Source: Shimwellia pseudoproteus
GTDB lineage: Bacteria; Pseudomonadota; Gammaproteobacteria; Enterobacterales; Enterobacteriaceae
NCBI RefSeq assembly: GCF_016415625.1
Contig: NZ_WBXP01000013.1
Span: 1-64,000 of the forward strand
DNA length: 64,000 bases
Reading direction: 5' to 3'
Below, piece after piece: positions 23,397-34,165 of this stretch; position 1 is the stretch's first letter, and each line of letters opens with the position of its first letter. A model generated the notes under the pieces. It was not told the origin of the DNA. It searched no databases and saw nothing but the letters and a program-made list of their open reading frames with translations. Position numbers and translations under genes: made by a program.

Positions 23397-24179
23397 TTAA
23401 TTCCCGAACATCAGTGCAGTAAGTACAAAATCAAGGCCCAGTACGGCCAGAGAGGCGTGAACCACAGTGCGTGTTGTTGCGCGGCTGATCCCGGCAGAGG
23501 TCGGCACCGCATCATAACCATTAAACAGCGCAATCCAGGTAACCGTGATAGCGAACACCAGGCTTTTCAGAATGCAGTTAACCACATCCATCTGCCAGTC
23601 CACCGCAGACTGCATAGAGGACCAGAAGAAACCGGCATCAATCCCCTTCCAGGTCACCCCCACCAGCGCACCGCCCCACACACCGACCGCCACAAAAATC
23701 ATCGACAGCAGCGGCAGTGAGATAACCCCGGCCCAGAAGCGCGGCGCAATCACCCGGCGCAGCGGATCCACCGCCATCATTTCCATGCTGGAAAGTTGTT
23801 CGGTGGCTTTCATCAGGCCAATTTCCGCCGTCAGAGCGGACCCGGCGCGCCCGGCAAACAGTAACGCGGCGACTACCGGCCCCAGTTCACGCAGCAAGGC
23901 CAGTGCCACCATCATCCCCAGGCTGGACTCTGCCCCGTAGGTGGTGAGCACCAGGTACCCCTGGAGCCCCAGCACCATACCGATAAACAGGCCGGAGACC
24001 ATAATAATCAGCAGCGACAGTACGCCGACATTGTATAGCTGGCGGACCAGCTGCGGGAAATGCTTGCCAAATGCCGGTTTACCCACCAGCGCATTAAACA
24101 GCATTAACCCGGCGCGACCAAAAGCAGCGCAGGTATTAATCCCACGACGCCCCAGCGACGCCAATGCATTAAGCAACAT
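23397..24179 (-). CDS. mlaE: Phospholipid ABC transporter permease MlaE
   Basis: A 260-residue permease, the E. coli length, with about five or six membrane helices and the conserved [18 protein letters not shown] block. It sits between mlaF and mlaD, 3 bp from mlaD. Confidence 0.97.
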   Translation of the reverse strand: MLLNALASLGRRGINTCAAFGRAGLMLFNALVGKPAFGKHFPQLVRQLYNVGVLSLLIIMVSGLFIGMVLGLQGYLVLTTYGAESSLGMMVALALLRELGPVVAALLFAGRAGSALTAEIGLMKATEQLSSMEMMAVDPLRRVIAPRFWAGVISLPLLSMIFVAVGVWGGALVGVTWKGIDAGFFWSSMQSAVDWQMDVVNCILKSLVFAITVTWIALFNGYDAVPTSAGISRATTRTVVHASLAVLGLDFVLTALMFGN

Positions 24180-24186
24180 GAATCAA

Positions 24187-25002
24187 TTAGCTCCCTGTTC
24201 CTGGTAATAAATCTGATACATAGTCTCTGGCGGGGTAGCGGAACGGCACCGGGCCATCCGCAATGCCATCAAGGAACTGGCGCACGCGAGGGTCGGGATT
24301 ATGCTCAAGCTCATCAGCAGAACCATGAGCCACGATTTGTTGATCGGCAATAATCCATGCGTAATCAGCAATGCTCAATACTTCCGGTACGTCATGCGAC
24401 ACCACAATACAGGTCATCCCAAGGGAGCTGTTCAGTTCAGAGATCAGTTTTACCAGCACCCCCATAGTGATCGGATCCTGGCCGACGAACGGTTCGTCAA
24501 ACATGATAAGATCCGGCTCCAGCGCAATCGCCCTTGCCAGGGCGGCGCGGCGCGCCATGCCGCCGGAAAGCTCTGACGGCATTAAATTTGCCGCACCCCG
24601 CAGGCCGACCGCTTCCAGCTTCATCATTACCGTGCTGTGCAACAGGGGTTCCGGTAACTGAGTGTGCTCCCGTAAAGGGTAGGCAACATTCTCAAATACT
24701 GTTAGATCGGTAAACAGTGCCCCGGACTGAAATAACATGCTCATATGTTTACGCACGGTATACAGACGAGAGCGGGACATGGCCGGAATGTTTTCGCCCT
24801 GAAAGAGAATCTCCCCGCATTCCGGCGGAATTTGGCCGCCGATTAATTTCAGTAGGGTGGTTTTCCCGATCCCGGATGGCCCCATGATGGCGGTAATTTT
24901 TCCCCGGGGTACAGATAGCGAGATATTGTCGAATATACGCCGGCTGCCGCGAGAAAATGTCACTCCCCGCACCTCGACCAAATTCGTCTGTGCCTGGCTC
25001 AT
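24187..25002 (-). CDS. mlaF: Phospholipid ABC transporter ATPase MlaF
   Basis: ATPase of MlaFEDB, which maintains outer-membrane lipid asymmetry. It is 271 residues with Walker A G-P-S-G-I-G-K-T, signature L-S-G-G-M, and Walker B L-I-M-F-D-E-P-F. First gene of mlaFEDCB, divergent from yrbG as in E. coli. Confidence 0.97.
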   Translation of the reverse strand: MSQAQTNLVEVRGVTFSRGSRRIFDNISLSVPRGKITAIMGPSGIGKTTLLKLIGGQIPPECGEILFQGENIPAMSRSRLYTVRKHMSMLFQSGALFTDLTVFENVAYPLREHTQLPEPLLHSTVMMKLEAVGLRGAANLMPSELSGGMARRAALARAIALEPDLIMFDEPFVGQDPITMGVLVKLISELNSSLGMTCIVVSHDVPEVLSIADYAWIIADQQIVAHGSADELEHNPDPRVRQFLDGIADGPVPFRYPARDYVSDLLPGTGS

Positions 25003-25256
25003 TCGATTATCCTTCCAGCCATTATTGATACAGTGATATTCATCAGTCGCCCCAAAAGTTGCGCCTGAAAATGTTACAAGCGCAATATATTTGCAGAATC
25101 TTACCAGTAGCGGTATACGAAAGCTGGCATTTGTTTTACTTTTCCGCGCGATAAAGTCAGAATTACTTGCTAAGCAAGGTCATACCGGCGTTTAGCGTCA
25201 GCCCAAATATCGCCAGCCACGGGACCGGCAATTATACCCGCGTTATAGGATTTCTT

Positions 25257-26222
25257 ATGCTACTGGCTACCAGCCTGTTAATTATCGGTTTATTCCTGGT
25301 GGTTTACGGTGCCGATCGACTGGTATTCGCCGCCTCCATGCTGTGCCGGGGTATGGGCCTGTCACCGCTGCTGATCGGCATGACCGTGGTGAGCATCGGC
25401 ACGTCGCTGCCGGAGATAATGGTATCCACCGCCGCCGCCCTGCACAACCAGCCAAATTTGAGCATTGGTATTGCGCTGGGTTCCAATACCACCAATATTT
25501 TACTGATCATGGGATTAGCGGCGCTGCTGCATCCTTTTACCGTGCATTCTGATATTCTGCGCCGCGAGATACCGCTAATGTTGGTTGCCACCCTGCTGTG
25601 CGGCCTGGTGCTTATGCATGGTCAGCTTAGCCGATTAAATGGCATCATTTTGCTAATCGCGGCTGTTATTTACCTGTGGTTCACCGTTAAAATTGCTCGC
25701 CTTGCGCAGCGGCACGGTAACGACAGTTTAACCCGTGAGCAAATTGCCGAGCTGCCCGGTGACGTCAATCGCCCGGTGGCGTTTTTATGGCTGGGGGTGG
25801 CGCTGATTATCATGCCGATGGCTACCCGAATGGTGGTGGATAATGCCACGGTGGTGGCGCATTACTTTGGTATGAGCGAGCTGCTCATCGGGCTGACGGT
25901 TATCTCTGTCGGGACCAGTCTACCCGAGCTGGCCACCGCCATTGCCGGCGCACGCAAGGGTGAAGATGATATCGCGATAGGCAATATAATTGGTTCTAAT
26001 ATCTTCAATATTGCTATCGTGCTGGGAATACCCGCGCTGGTGTCCCCCGGGGCTATAGACCCGCTTGCATTCTCCCGGGACTACCTGGTTATGCTGGTAG
26101 TCTGTGTCATTTTCACCACGCTTTGCTGGCGCTCGCGTCATCATATTGGTAAACGAGCAGGCGCCTTTTTGTTAGGTGGATTTGTGGTATGGATTACGGC
26201 CCTGATTGGCAGGCCCTGGTAA
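25257..26222 (+). CDS. yrbG: Calcium/sodium:proton antiporter family protein YrbG
   Basis: A 321-residue CaCA-family exchanger with about ten membrane helices and two alpha-repeats, each with G-x-T-V-V/I-S-I/V-G-T-S-L-P-E (about residues 40-55 and 215-230) and G-S-N-x-x-N-I. The start at 25257 matches E. coli (M-L-L-A-T) and has TAGGA upstream; the frame is open 30 codons further without homology. Physiological role unproven. It heads the kdsD-kdsC-lpt run. Confidence 0.92.
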   Translation: MLLATSLLIIGLFLVVYGADRLVFAASMLCRGMGLSPLLIGMTVVSIGTSLPEIMVSTAAALHNQPNLSIGIALGSNTTNILLIMGLAALLHPFTVHSDILRREIPLMLVATLLCGLVLMHGQLSRLNGIILLIAAVIYLWFTVKIARLAQRHGNDSLTREQIAELPGDVNRPVAFLWLGVALIIMPMATRMVVDNATVVAHYFGMSELLIGLTVISVGTSLPELATAIAGARKGEDDIAIGNIIGSNIFNIAIVLGIPALVSPGAIDPLAFSRDYLVMLVVCVIFTTLCWRSRHHIGKRAGAFLLGGFVVWITALIGRPW

Positions 26223-26270
26223 GCCCCCATGACGGCGCTATCACATAATCAGATAAACTGAGAACGCATT

Positions 26271-27257
26271 ATGTCCCATGTAGAATTGCAGCCGGGTTTT
26301 GACTTTCAGCAGGCAGGTAAGGATGTCCTGAGGATTGAACGTGAAGGCCTGGCCCAGCTCGATCAGTATATTAATGATGATTTTTCGCACGCCTGCGAAA
26401 AAATAGCCCATTGCCGCGGTAAAGTCGTGGTGATGGGGATGGGTAAGTCCGGGCATATTGGCCGCAAAATGGCGGCCACCTTTGCCAGTACCGGCACCCC
26501 GGCATTTTTTGTCCACCCCGGTGAAGCCGCCCACGGCGATCTGGGGATGGTCACCCCCCAGGACATCGTGATCGCGATTTCTAACTCCGGTGAGTCTAAT
26601 GAAATCCTGGCGCTGATCCCGGTCTTAAAACGTCTCCATGTGCCGCTGCTGTGCATGACTGGCCGCCCGGAAAGCACCATGGCGAAAGCCGCAGATATCC
26701 ATCTGTGCATTCGGGTTCCCCAGGAAGCCTGCCCCCTGGGACTGGCCCCGACCACCAGCACCACGGCGACCCTGGTGATGGGGGATGCGATGGCGGTGGC
26801 CCTGTTGCAGGCCCGGGGCTTTACCAAAGAAGATTTCGCCCTCTCCCACCCCGGTGGCGCACTGGGCCGTAAGCTGCTGTTGCGGGTCAATGACATTATG
26901 CACACCGGTGACGAAATCCCTCATGTCAGTAAAAACGCCACCCTGCGCGATGCGCTGCTGGAAATCACCCGTAAAAATCTTGGTATGACGGTGATTTGCG
27001 ACGCTGACATGAAAATTGCCGGGATCTTTACCGATGGGGATTTGCGCCGGATACTGGATATGGGCATTGATTTACACCAGGCAAAAATTGTCGACGTCAT
27101 GACACCCGGCGGCATTCGCGTACGCCCAGGCATTCTGGCCGTGGATGCGCTGAATGTCATGCAATCGCGCCATATTACCTCGGTGATGGTAGCTGATGGT
27201 GACCAGTTAGTTGGTGTGATACATATGCACGACCTGCTGCGCGCAGGCGTGGTGTAA
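26271..27257 (+). CDS. kdsD: D-arabinose-5-phosphate isomerase
   Basis: Interconverts ribulose-5-phosphate and arabinose-5-phosphate, the first step to KDO for LPS. It is 328 residues, the E. coli length: SIS domain (about 30-180, with G-M-G-K-S-G-H-I-G-R-K and S-N-S-G-E-S-N-E) and two CBS domains (about 205-325). Confidence 0.97.
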   Translation: MSHVELQPGFDFQQAGKDVLRIEREGLAQLDQYINDDFSHACEKIAHCRGKVVVMGMGKSGHIGRKMAATFASTGTPAFFVHPGEAAHGDLGMVTPQDIVIAISNSGESNEILALIPVLKRLHVPLLCMTGRPESTMAKAADIHLCIRVPQEACPLGLAPTTSTTATLVMGDAMAVALLQARGFTKEDFALSHPGGALGRKLLLRVNDIMHTGDEIPHVSKNATLRDALLEITRKNLGMTVICDADMKIAGIFTDGDLRRILDMGIDLHQAKIVDVMTPGGIRVRPGILAVDALNVMQSRHITSVMVADGDQLVGVIHMHDLLRAGVV

Positions 27258-27278
27258 CTGCAGAAAGGTAAAGTCTGA

Positions 27279-27845
27279 ATGAGTAACCCGCAAGCCACCA
27301 TAGACACCTGTTATGGGCCCGTGAGCGCTGATGTCATGGCGAAAGCCCGGGAAATCCGGCTGTTGATTCTCGACGTTGACGGTGTCATGTCTGACGGGCT
27401 GATTTATATGGGTAATAATGGTGAAGAGCTGAAAGCGTTTAACGTGCGCGATGGCTACGGTATTCGCTGTGCGCTGACATCCGGGATTGATGTCGCCATT
27501 ATTACCGGCAGAAAGGCAAAATTACTGGAAGATCGCTGCCACACCCTCGGCATCAATCATCTGTATCAGGGGCAGTCAGATAAACTGATTGCCTTTGCCG
27601 ATCTGCAAACCCGGCTGGGGATACCCGCTGAGCAGATAGCCTATATTGGCGATGATCTGATCGACTGGCCGGTAATGCAAAAAATTGGGTTAAGTGCGGC
27701 AGTTGCTGACGCGCACCCCCTGCTGTTACCCCGGGTGGACTACGTTACCCGGATTAATGGCGGCCGCGGTGCAGTACGTGAAGTCTGTGATTTGCTGCTC
27801 CTGGCACAAGGAAAACTTGATGAAGCCAAAGGGCAATCCATATGA
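27279..27845 (+). CDS. kdsC: KDO-8-phosphate phosphatase
   Basis: HAD phosphatase releasing KDO. It is 188 residues, the E. coli length, with nucleophile motif D-V-D-G-V-M-S-D-G, Thr in I-I-T-G-R, and G-D-D-L-I-D. It overlaps lptC by 4 bp. Confidence 0.97.
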   Translation: MSNPQATIDTCYGPVSADVMAKAREIRLLILDVDGVMSDGLIYMGNNGEELKAFNVRDGYGIRCALTSGIDVAIITGRKAKLLEDRCHTLGINHLYQGQSDKLIAFADLQTRLGIPAEQIAYIGDDLIDWPVMQKIGLSAAVADAHPLLLPRVDYVTRINGGRGAVREVCDLLLLAQGKLDEAKGQSI

Positions 27846-28417
27846 GTAAAACCAGGCGCTGGGTTATCATCCTGCTCGCCCTGCTTGTTCTGGTGCTGAT
27901 TGGCGTGAATCTGGCCGACCGGGAACAACAAACGCCGGTGACCACGGACACCAATGAGCCAACATACAAAAGTGGCTATTCCAGTACCCTGGTCTATAGC
28001 CCACAGGGGGCGCTGACATACCGGCTGATTTCGCAGCATACCGAGTATTTTGCGGCTGAATCAGTTTCCTGGTTTACCGACCCGGTGGTCACAAGCTTTG
28101 ATGATCAGCAGATCCCCACCTGGTCAATTAAGGCAGATCGCGCCAAACTGACTAATGACAGAATGCTGTATCTTTATGGTCATGCTGAGGTCAACGCACT
28201 GACGCCTGACTCTCAGCTACGTAAAATCACGACGGATAATGCCCAGGTGAATCTGGTAACGCAGGACGTTACCTCTGACGATCTGGTGACGCTGTACGGC
28301 ACGACATTTAATTCCAGCGGCCTGAAAATGCGCGGTAACCTGCGCAGTAAAACTGCCAAGCTGATTGAAAAGGTTAGAACTTCATATGAAATTCAAGATA
28401 AACAAACTCAGCCTTAA
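27842..28417 (+). CDS. lptC: LPS transport protein LptC
   Basis: Bitopic inner-membrane component of the Lpt bridge; receives LPS from LptB2FG. It is 191 residues, the E. coli length, with an N-terminal anchor (about 8-25) and a periplasmic beta-jellyroll. The 3' end overlaps lptA by 32 bp, as in E. coli. Confidence 0.97.
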   Translation: MSKTRRWVIILLALLVLVLIGVNLADREQQTPVTTDTNEPTYKSGYSSTLVYSPQGALTYRLISQHTEYFAAESVSWFTDPVVTSFDDQQIPTWSIKADRAKLTNDRMLYLYGHAEVNALTPDSQLRKITTDNAQVNLVTQDVTSDDLVTLYGTTFNSSGLKMRGNLRSKTAKLIEKVRTSYEIQDKQTQP

Positions 28418-28943
28418 TCTGGTCATCACCGGGGCGCTGATGGCGGCGAGCCTGCCAGCCTTCGCGGTTACCGGGGACACCGATCAGCCTATCCACATCG
28501 AATCCGATCAGCAGTCGCTGGATATGCAGGGTAACGTAGTGACCTTCACCGGTAACGTGGTGGTCACCCAGGGCACTATCAAAATCAATGCCGATAAAGT
28601 CGTGGTTACCCGCCCGGATGGCCAGAGCGGCAAAGAAGTGATTGATGGCTACGGCAACCCGGCCACCTTCTACCAGATGCAGGACAACGGCAAACCGGTA
28701 AAAGGCCACGCGGCCAAAATGCACTATGAGCTGGCCAATGACTTTGTCGTGCTGACCGGTAACGCCTACCTTGAGCAGCTGGACAGCAATATCAAGGGTG
28801 ACAAAATCACCTATCTGGTTAAGCAGCAGAAAATGCAGGCGTTCAGCGAAAAAGGCAAACGCGTGACCACGATTCTGGTGCCGAATCAGATTCAGGATAA
28901 AAGCGGCAGCAACAAATCACCGGCACAACACAAGAGTAACTGA
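28386..28943 (+). CDS. lptA: LPS transport periplasmic bridge protein LptA
   Basis: Forms the periplasmic beta-jellyroll filament that carries LPS to the outer membrane. It is 185 residues, the E. coli length, with a signal peptide ending A-F-A (27). The start at 28386 matches E. coli M-K-F-K; the preceding in-frame ATG at 28365 lies deep in lptC. Confidence 0.97.
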   Translation: MKFKINKLSLNLVITGALMAASLPAFAVTGDTDQPIHIESDQQSLDMQGNVVTFTGNVVVTQGTIKINADKVVVTRPDGQSGKEVIDGYGNPATFYQMQDNGKPVKGHAAKMHYELANDFVVLTGNAYLEQLDSNIKGDKITYLVKQQKMQAFSEKGKRVTTILVPNQIQDKSGSNKSPAQHKSN

Positions 28944-28949
28944 TTCGAT

Positions 28950-29675
28950 ATGGCAACATTAATTGCGAAAAATCTCGCGAAGGCTTACAAAGGCCGCCAT
29001 GTGGTGGAAGATGTCAGCCTGACGGTGAACTCCGGCGAGATCGTCGGCCTGTTGGGGCCTAACGGTGCAGGGAAAACCACCACCTTTTACATGGTGGTCG
29101 GGATTGTTCAGCGCGACGCCGGCAACATCATTATTGATGACGAAGATATCAGCTTACTGCCGCTGCATGCCCGCGCCCGCCGCGGCATTGGCTATCTGCC
29201 CCAGGAAGCGTCCATCTTCCGCCGCCTGAGTGTCTATGACAACCTGATGGCGGTCTTACAGATCCGCGATGATCTGACCACCGAGCAGCGTGAAGATCGC
29301 GCCAACGAGCTGCTGGCAGAGTTCCATATTGAACATCTGCGCGACAGCCTTGGCCAGTCGTTATCCGGGGGTGAACGCCGCCGGGTGGAAATTGCCCGGG
29401 CACTGGCGGCCAATCCTAAGTTCATTCTGCTGGATGAGCCCTTCGCCGGTGTTGACCCGATTTCCGTTATCGACATCAAAAAAATCATTGAGCACTTGCG
29501 CGACAGCGGCCTTGGGGTTTTGATAACAGACCATAACGTACGTGAAACACTCGCGGTCTGCGAACGGGCTTATATTGTTAGCCAGGGCCACTTGATCGCC
29601 CACGGGACCCCGAAAGAGATCCTGGAAAACGAGCAGGTTAAACGCGTGTATCTTGGGGAAGACTTCAGACTCTGA
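28950..29675 (+). CDS. lptB: LPS export ABC ATPase LptB
   Basis: ATPase powering LPS extraction with LptF/LptG. It is 241 residues, the E. coli length: Walker [10 protein letters not shown], signature L-S-G-G-E-R-R-R, Walker [12 protein letters not shown] and switch H in I-T-D-H-N-V. It is followed by rpoN. Confidence 0.98.
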   Translation: MATLIAKNLAKAYKGRHVVEDVSLTVNSGEIVGLLGPNGAGKTTTFYMVVGIVQRDAGNIIIDDEDISLLPLHARARRGIGYLPQEASIFRRLSVYDNLMAVLQIRDDLTTEQREDRANELLAEFHIEHLRDSLGQSLSGGERRRVEIARALAANPKFILLDEPFAGVDPISVIDIKKIIEHLRDSGLGVLITDHNVRETLAVCERAYIVSQGHLIAHGTPKEILENEQVKRVYLGEDFRL

Positions 29676-29851
29676 TAGGGTAGGAAGATTCACCGGCGAT
29701 CTTGTACCGTCTGGCCAGGCCAGCGGACGATCCGGAGGAGATAAAGCGGCGAGACAGCAAGCGGGTTACCGCCGCACGATAACCATTGATGATCCGCCCA
29801 GGCACATACGGCCAACGCGGGCATCTATACCTGAGGAAGTTTGCACTGAAC

Positions 29852-31285
29852 ATGAAGCAGGGTTTACAACTACGGCTTAGTCAACAGCTGGCGATGACGC
29901 CACAACTACAACAGGCGATCCGTCTGCTGCAGTTGTCCACGCTGGAACTCCAACAGGAACTACAACAAGCCCTGGAAAGTAACCCACTGCTGGAGCAAAC
30001 CGACACGCATCAGGAAGTGGACACTCAGGAACCAGCCGATAACGAAACCCTCGACAGCCGCGATGCGCTGGAACAAAAAGAGATGCCGGAGGAGCTGCCT
30101 CTGGACGCCAGCTGGGACGAGATCTACACCGCGGGTACCTCCTCCGGTAGCGGCGCAGACTACTTTGATGATGAACTCCCGGTCTACCAGGGGGAAACCA
30201 CACAAACCCTTCAGGATTACCTGATGTGGCAGGTCGAGCTGACGCCGTTTTCCGATACCGATCGCGCCATCGCCACCTCTATCGTTGATGCCGTGGACGA
30301 TACCGGGTATCTGACCGTCTCGCTGGAAGAAATTCGCGAAAGCATTGGCGATGACGCGCTGGACATCGATGAGATCGAAGCGGTGCTCAAGCGGATCCAG
30401 CGCTTTGATCCGATCGGCGTGGCCGCAAAAGATCTGCGCGACTGCCTGCTGATCCGGCTTTCTCAGTACAGCAAAGATACCCCCTGGCTGGAAGAATCCC
30501 GGCTTATCGTCCGGGAGCACCTTGATCTGCTGGCAAACCATGATTTCCGTACCCTGATGCGCGTCACCCGCCTTAAAGAAGAGGTTCTCAAAGAGGCGGT
30601 GAATTTTATTCAGTCCCTCGACCCCCGTCCCGGCCAGTCAATCCAGACCGGCGAACCGGAATATGTTATCCCGGATGTGCTGGTGCGTAAGCATCAGGGG
30701 CTCTGGACGGTGGAGCTGAACAACGACAGCATCCCGCGCCTGCAGATAAACCAGCAGTACGCCGCCATGGGGACCAGTGCCCGCAACGATAGCGACAGCC
30801 AGTTTATTCGCAGTAACTTGCAGGAAGCCCGCTGGCTTATCAAAAGCCTTGAAAGCCGCAATGACACGCTGCTGCGCGTCAGCCGCTGTATCGTCGAACA
30901 ACAGCAGGCGTTCTTTGAGCACGGCGAAGAGTATATGAAACCGATGGTGCTGGCGGATATCGCCCAGGCTGTCGAGATGCATGAATCCACAATCTCGCGG
31001 GTGACCACCCAGAAGTATCTGCACAGTCCGCGCGGGATTTTTGAGCTGAAATATTTCTTCTCCAGTCATGTGAATACGGAAGGCGGCGGGGAAGCCTCCT
31101 CCACGGCGATTCGCGCACTGGTGAAGAAGTTAATCGCGGCGGAAAACCCCGCAAAACCCCTGAGCGACAGTAAACTCACCACGATACTCTCTGACCAGGG
31201 CATTATGGTGGCAAGGCGCACTGTGGCTAAATACCGTGAGTCATTATCGATTCCTCCGTCAAACCAGCGTAAACAACTGGTCTGA
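29852..31285 (+). CDS. rpoN: RNA polymerase sigma-54 factor
   Basis: Directs polymerase to -24/-12 promoters of nitrogen, flagellar and stress genes and needs AAA+ activators. It is 477 residues, the E. coli length: Gln/Leu-rich region I ([20 protein letters not shown]), acidic region II, core-binding region III, and the C-terminal RpoN box [10 protein letters not shown]. The start at 29852 matches region I and has GAGGAAG upstream; 22 open codons before it lack homology. Confidence 0.98.
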   Translation: MKQGLQLRLSQQLAMTPQLQQAIRLLQLSTLELQQELQQALESNPLLEQTDTHQEVDTQEPADNETLDSRDALEQKEMPEELPLDASWDEIYTAGTSSGSGADYFDDELPVYQGETTQTLQDYLMWQVELTPFSDTDRAIATSIVDAVDDTGYLTVSLEEIRESIGDDALDIDEIEAVLKRIQRFDPIGVAAKDLRDCLLIRLSQYSKDTPWLEESRLIVREHLDLLANHDFRTLMRVTRLKEEVLKEAVNFIQSLDPRPGQSIQTGEPEYVIPDVLVRKHQGLWTVELNNDSIPRLQINQQYAAMGTSARNDSDSQFIRSNLQEARWLIKSLESRNDTLLRVSRCIVEQQQAFFEHGEEYMKPMVLADIAQAVEMHESTISRVTTQKYLHSPRGIFELKYFFSSHVNTEGGGEASSTAIRALVKKLIAAENPAKPLSDSKLTTILSDQGIMVARRTVAKYRESLSIPPSNQRKQLV

Positions 31286-31306
31286 CTCAACCATAAGGAA
31301 GACACT

Positions 31307-31594
31307 ATGCAGCTCAACATCACAGGAAATAACGTCGAAATAACCCCGGCTCTGCGCGAGTTTGTGACGGCGAAATTTGCTAAATTGGAGCAGTATTTTG
31401 AAAGGATTAATCAGGTCTACATTGTGTTGAAAGTGGAGAAAGTCAGTCATATTGCGGAAGCAACGCTACACGTCAATGGCGGGGAACTGCATGCCAGCGC
31501 CGAAGGCCAGGACATGTATGCGGCCATTGACGGGCTGATCGATAAACTGGCCAGACAGCTCAATAAACATAAAGACAAACTAAAACAACATTAA
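31307..31594 (+). CDS. hpf: Ribosome hibernation promoting factor (short HPF)
   Basis: A 95-residue short-form HPF (YhbH) that helps form inactive 100S ribosomes in stationary phase. The ribosome site AAGGAAG precedes the ATG. A GC-rich inverted repeat lies in the 80-bp gap before ptsN. Confidence 0.95.
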   Translation: MQLNITGNNVEITPALREFVTAKFAKLEQYFERINQVYIVLKVEKVSHIAEATLHVNGGELHASAEGQDMYAAIDGLIDKLARQLNKHKDKLKQH

Positions 31595-31674
31595 TTGTCC
31601 AGGCGTTCGCCGATCTCTGCGGCCCAGATCCCCCGGATCGCGGGCCGCAAATACGACGGCGCTTAGGTGAAATT

Positions 31675-32178
31675 ATGACAAATAACGATTCGGAATTTTT
31701 GCTCAGTAGCGTCCTTAACCAGGATTGTACTCGCAGTGCGGTGCACTGCCAGAGTAAGAAACGCGCACTGGAAATTATTAGTGAACTGGCGGCAAAACAG
31801 CTTAGCTTACCTCCGCAGGTGGTGTTTGAGGCAGTATTAACCCGGGAGCGCATGGGAAGCACCGGGATCGGTAACGGGATTGCCATTCCGCACGGTAAGC
31901 TGGAAGCCGACACCCTGCGCGCTGTGGGGGTATTTATTCAGCTGGAAACGCCGATCGCGTTTGACGCTATCGACAACCAGCCGGTGGATCTGCTGTTTGC
32001 CCTGCTGGTGCCCGCAGACCAGACCAAAACCCATTTACACACACTGTCTGTGGTTGCCCGTCGCTTAGCAGGTAAAACCATCTGCCGCCGCCTGCGCGCT
32101 GCCCAAAGTGACGAAGAGTTATATCAGATAATCACCGAAGAAAGTCGCGATAGCGGCAGCAACAGCGACGCGGAATAA
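31675..32178 (+). CDS. ptsN: Nitrogen-PTS phosphocarrier EIIA(Ntr)
   Basis: Regulatory EIIA that controls potassium uptake and other targets by phosphorylation state. It is 167 residues (E. coli 163), with phospho-acceptor His73 in A-I-P-H-G-K. The extra residues are a Ser/Asp-rich tail ([11 protein letters not shown]). It works with NPr in this operon. Confidence 0.96.
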   Translation: MTNNDSEFLLSSVLNQDCTRSAVHCQSKKRALEIISELAAKQLSLPPQVVFEAVLTRERMGSTGIGNGIAIPHGKLEADTLRAVGVFIQLETPIAFDAIDNQPVDLLFALLVPADQTKTHLHTLSVVARRLAGKTICRRLRAAQSDEELYQIITEESRDSGSNSDAE

Positions 32179-32183
32179 AATGC

Positions 32184-32201
32184 GCCGCAGCCCCCTGCGG
32201 C
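32184..32201 (+). other. Intercistronic hairpin between ptsN and rapZ
   Basis: GCCGCAG-CCCC-CTGCGGC with no T-run, so more likely an mRNA processing or stability element than a terminator. Confidence 0.4.
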
Positions 32202-32243
32202 AATCTCTGTATTTATCGTTATGAGATGTGGGAGAGAGTGTTC

Positions 32244-33098
32244 ATGGTGCTGATGATTGTCAGCGGCCGCTCAGGTTCAGGGAAGTCGGTGGCGCTACGT
32301 GCCCTGGAGGATATGGGGTTTTATTGTGTCGATAACCTGCCCGTCGTGTTATTGCCCGAGCTGGCAAAAACCCTGCATGACCGCCACGTATCCGCGGCGG
32401 TGAGCATTGACGTGCGTAATATGCCGGAGTCCCCGGAGGTCTTTGAGCAGGCGATGCAAAACCTGCCTGAAGGCTTCTCTCCGCAGTTACTGTTCCTGGA
32501 CGCTGATCGCAATACCCTGATCCGCCGCTATAGCGACACCCGTCGTTTACACCCGCTATCCAGCAAGAATTTATCCCTGGAGAGCGCCATCGATGAAGAA
32601 AGCAACCTGCTGGAGCCGCTGCGCTCCCGGGCAGACCTGATTATCGATACCTCGGAGATGTCGGTACACGAGCTGGCAGAGATGCTGCGCACCCGGTTAC
32701 TGGGCAAGCGCGAACGTGAGCTGACCATGGTGTTTGAGTCCTTCGGCTTCAAACACGGTATCCCGATTGACGCCGACTATGTGTTCGACGTGCGCTTCCT
32801 GCCAAACCCACACTGGGACCCGAAACTGCGCCCGATGACCGGGCTGGATAAACCGGTGGCTGCGTTTCTCGATCGCCACACCGAAGTCCACAATTTCATT
32901 TATCAGACCCGCAGCTATCTTGAGCTATGGTTACCTATGCTGGAAACCAATAACCGTAGCTACCTGACGGTTGCGATTGGCTGTACCGGGGGGAAACACC
33001 GTTCGGTGTACGTTGCCGAGCAGCTGGCTGACTATTTCCGCTCCCGGGGCAAGAATGTGCAGTCACGCCACAGAACCCTGGAAAAACGCAAAACATGA
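32244..33098 (+). CDS. rapZ: RNase adapter protein RapZ
   Basis: Binds the sRNA GlmZ and delivers it to RNase E, setting GlmS and therefore amino-sugar supply; also a GlcN6P sensor. It is 284 residues, the E. coli length, with Walker A G-R-S-G-S-G-K-S and a basic C-terminus (G-G-K-H-R-S-V, K-R-K-T). The start at 32244 has GGGAGAGAG upstream; a start six codons earlier is less likely. It overlaps npr by 4 bp. Confidence 0.97.
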   Translation: MVLMIVSGRSGSGKSVALRALEDMGFYCVDNLPVVLLPELAKTLHDRHVSAAVSIDVRNMPESPEVFEQAMQNLPEGFSPQLLFLDADRNTLIRRYSDTRRLHPLSSKNLSLESAIDEESNLLEPLRSRADLIIDTSEMSVHELAEMLRTRLLGKRERELTMVFESFGFKHGIPIDADYVFDVRFLPNPHWDPKLRPMTGLDKPVAAFLDRHTEVHNFIYQTRSYLELWLPMLETNNRSYLTVAIGCTGGKHRSVYVAEQLADYFRSRGKNVQSRHRTLEKRKT

Positions 33099-33367
33099 CC
33101 GTGAAACAGAGTGTTGAAATCACTAACCGGCTGGGGATGCACGCCCGGCCGGCCATGAAACTCTTTGAACTGGTGCAAAGCTATGACGCTGAAGTCCTGC
33201 TGCGCAATGAAGCGGGCACCGAAGCAGAAGCCAGTAGCGTGATTGCCCTGCTGATGCTGGACTCCGCCAAAGGCGGCCATATCGAGATTGAAGCCAGCGG
33301 CCCCCAGGAGCAGGAGGCGTTAAGCGCCGTGATTGCCCTGTTTAATGCCGGGTTCGACGAAGACTGA
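33095..33367 (+). CDS. npr: Nitrogen-PTS phosphocarrier NPr
   Basis: A 90-residue HPr-like protein that passes phosphate from EI(Ntr) to EIIA(Ntr). Active-site His16 is in G-M-H-A-R-P-A. Last gene of the rpoN-hpf-ptsN-rapZ-npr run. Confidence 0.97.
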   Translation: MTVKQSVEITNRLGMHARPAMKLFELVQSYDAEVLLRNEAGTEAEASSVIALLMLDSAKGGHIEIEASGPQEQEALSAVIALFNAGFDED

Positions 33368-33377
33368 TCCTAGAACA

Positions 33378-33403
33378 CATGGCGGGTGGGAACACCTGCC
33401 ATG
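33378..33403. terminator. Hairpin between convergent npr and mtgA
   Basis: An 11-bp imperfect stem, CATGGCGGGTG with CACCTGCCATG and a 4-nt loop, immediately after the npr stop. No T-run, so its terminator role is uncertain. Confidence 0.4.
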
Positions 33404-33442
33404 CTCCCGCTTCCCTGCGGCTTTCCGCCGCTATCGCCGCTA

Positions 33443-34165
33443 TCAATGCAACGCATTACGCCGCAGGTAGCCTTCACCCCCCAACTGGCGCATCTGGCGC
33501 ATGATCCACTGCTGGCGGGTGCGGACATAACCGGACGGAGCATCGGCCCGGTAGCGTATCGGGTTAGGTAATACCGCCGCCAGCAGCGCCGCTTCAGAAA
33601 TGGTCAGCTGTTTTGCCGGTTTATGAAAATAGTGCCGGGACGCGGCCTCAACCCCAAAGATCCCGTTGCCAAACTCCGCAATATTCAAATAGACCGTCAG
33701 AATACGCCGCTTGCTCCACACCGTTTCGATCCCAACCGTCAGCCCTGCCTCCAGCCCTTTGCGCACCCAGCTGCGGCCATCCCACAAAAACAGGTTTTTC
33801 GCGGTCTGCTGGGACAGCGTAGACGCCCCGCGAATCCGTTTTTCATGCCGTTCGTTGTGGTCAAATGCCAGCTGAATCGCCTGCACATCGAACCCCCAGT
33901 GCTGCGGGAATTTTTGGTCTTCGGCCGCGATGACCGCCAGCGGCATCCAGGGGGAGATGTCGTCCATCCCCACCCAGTCAGAATGCGCCACATAGCCGAC
34001 GTTGCCCCCCAGCCATGCGCTGACCTGGCGCTCAACCATCACCGCAGAAAACGGCACCGGCATCACGCTGAACAGCAGGATCCCCAGTAGCCAGATCCCC
34101 GCAACACAAAGCACCAGGCGTAACAGTGCACACCGCAGACGGTAAAATATGCCGCCGTGCTTCAT
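33443..34165 (-). CDS. mtgA: Monofunctional peptidoglycan glycosyltransferase MtgA
   Basis: A GT51 enzyme that polymerises lipid II and localises to the division site in E. coli. It is 240 residues (E. coli 242): membrane anchor (about 15-37), catalytic Glu in [14 protein letters not shown], and [13 protein letters not shown]. Its start overlaps the elbB stop by 4 bp. Confidence 0.97.
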   Translation of the reverse strand: MKHGGIFYRLRCALLRLVLCVAGIWLLGILLFSVMPVPFSAVMVERQVSAWLGGNVGYVAHSDWVGMDDISPWMPLAVIAAEDQKFPQHWGFDVQAIQLAFDHNERHEKRIRGASTLSQQTAKNLFLWDGRSWVRKGLEAGLTVGIETVWSKRRILTVYLNIAEFGNGIFGVEAASRHYFHKPAKQLTISEAALLAAVLPNPIRYRADAPSGYVRTRQQWIMRQMRQLGGEGYLRRNALH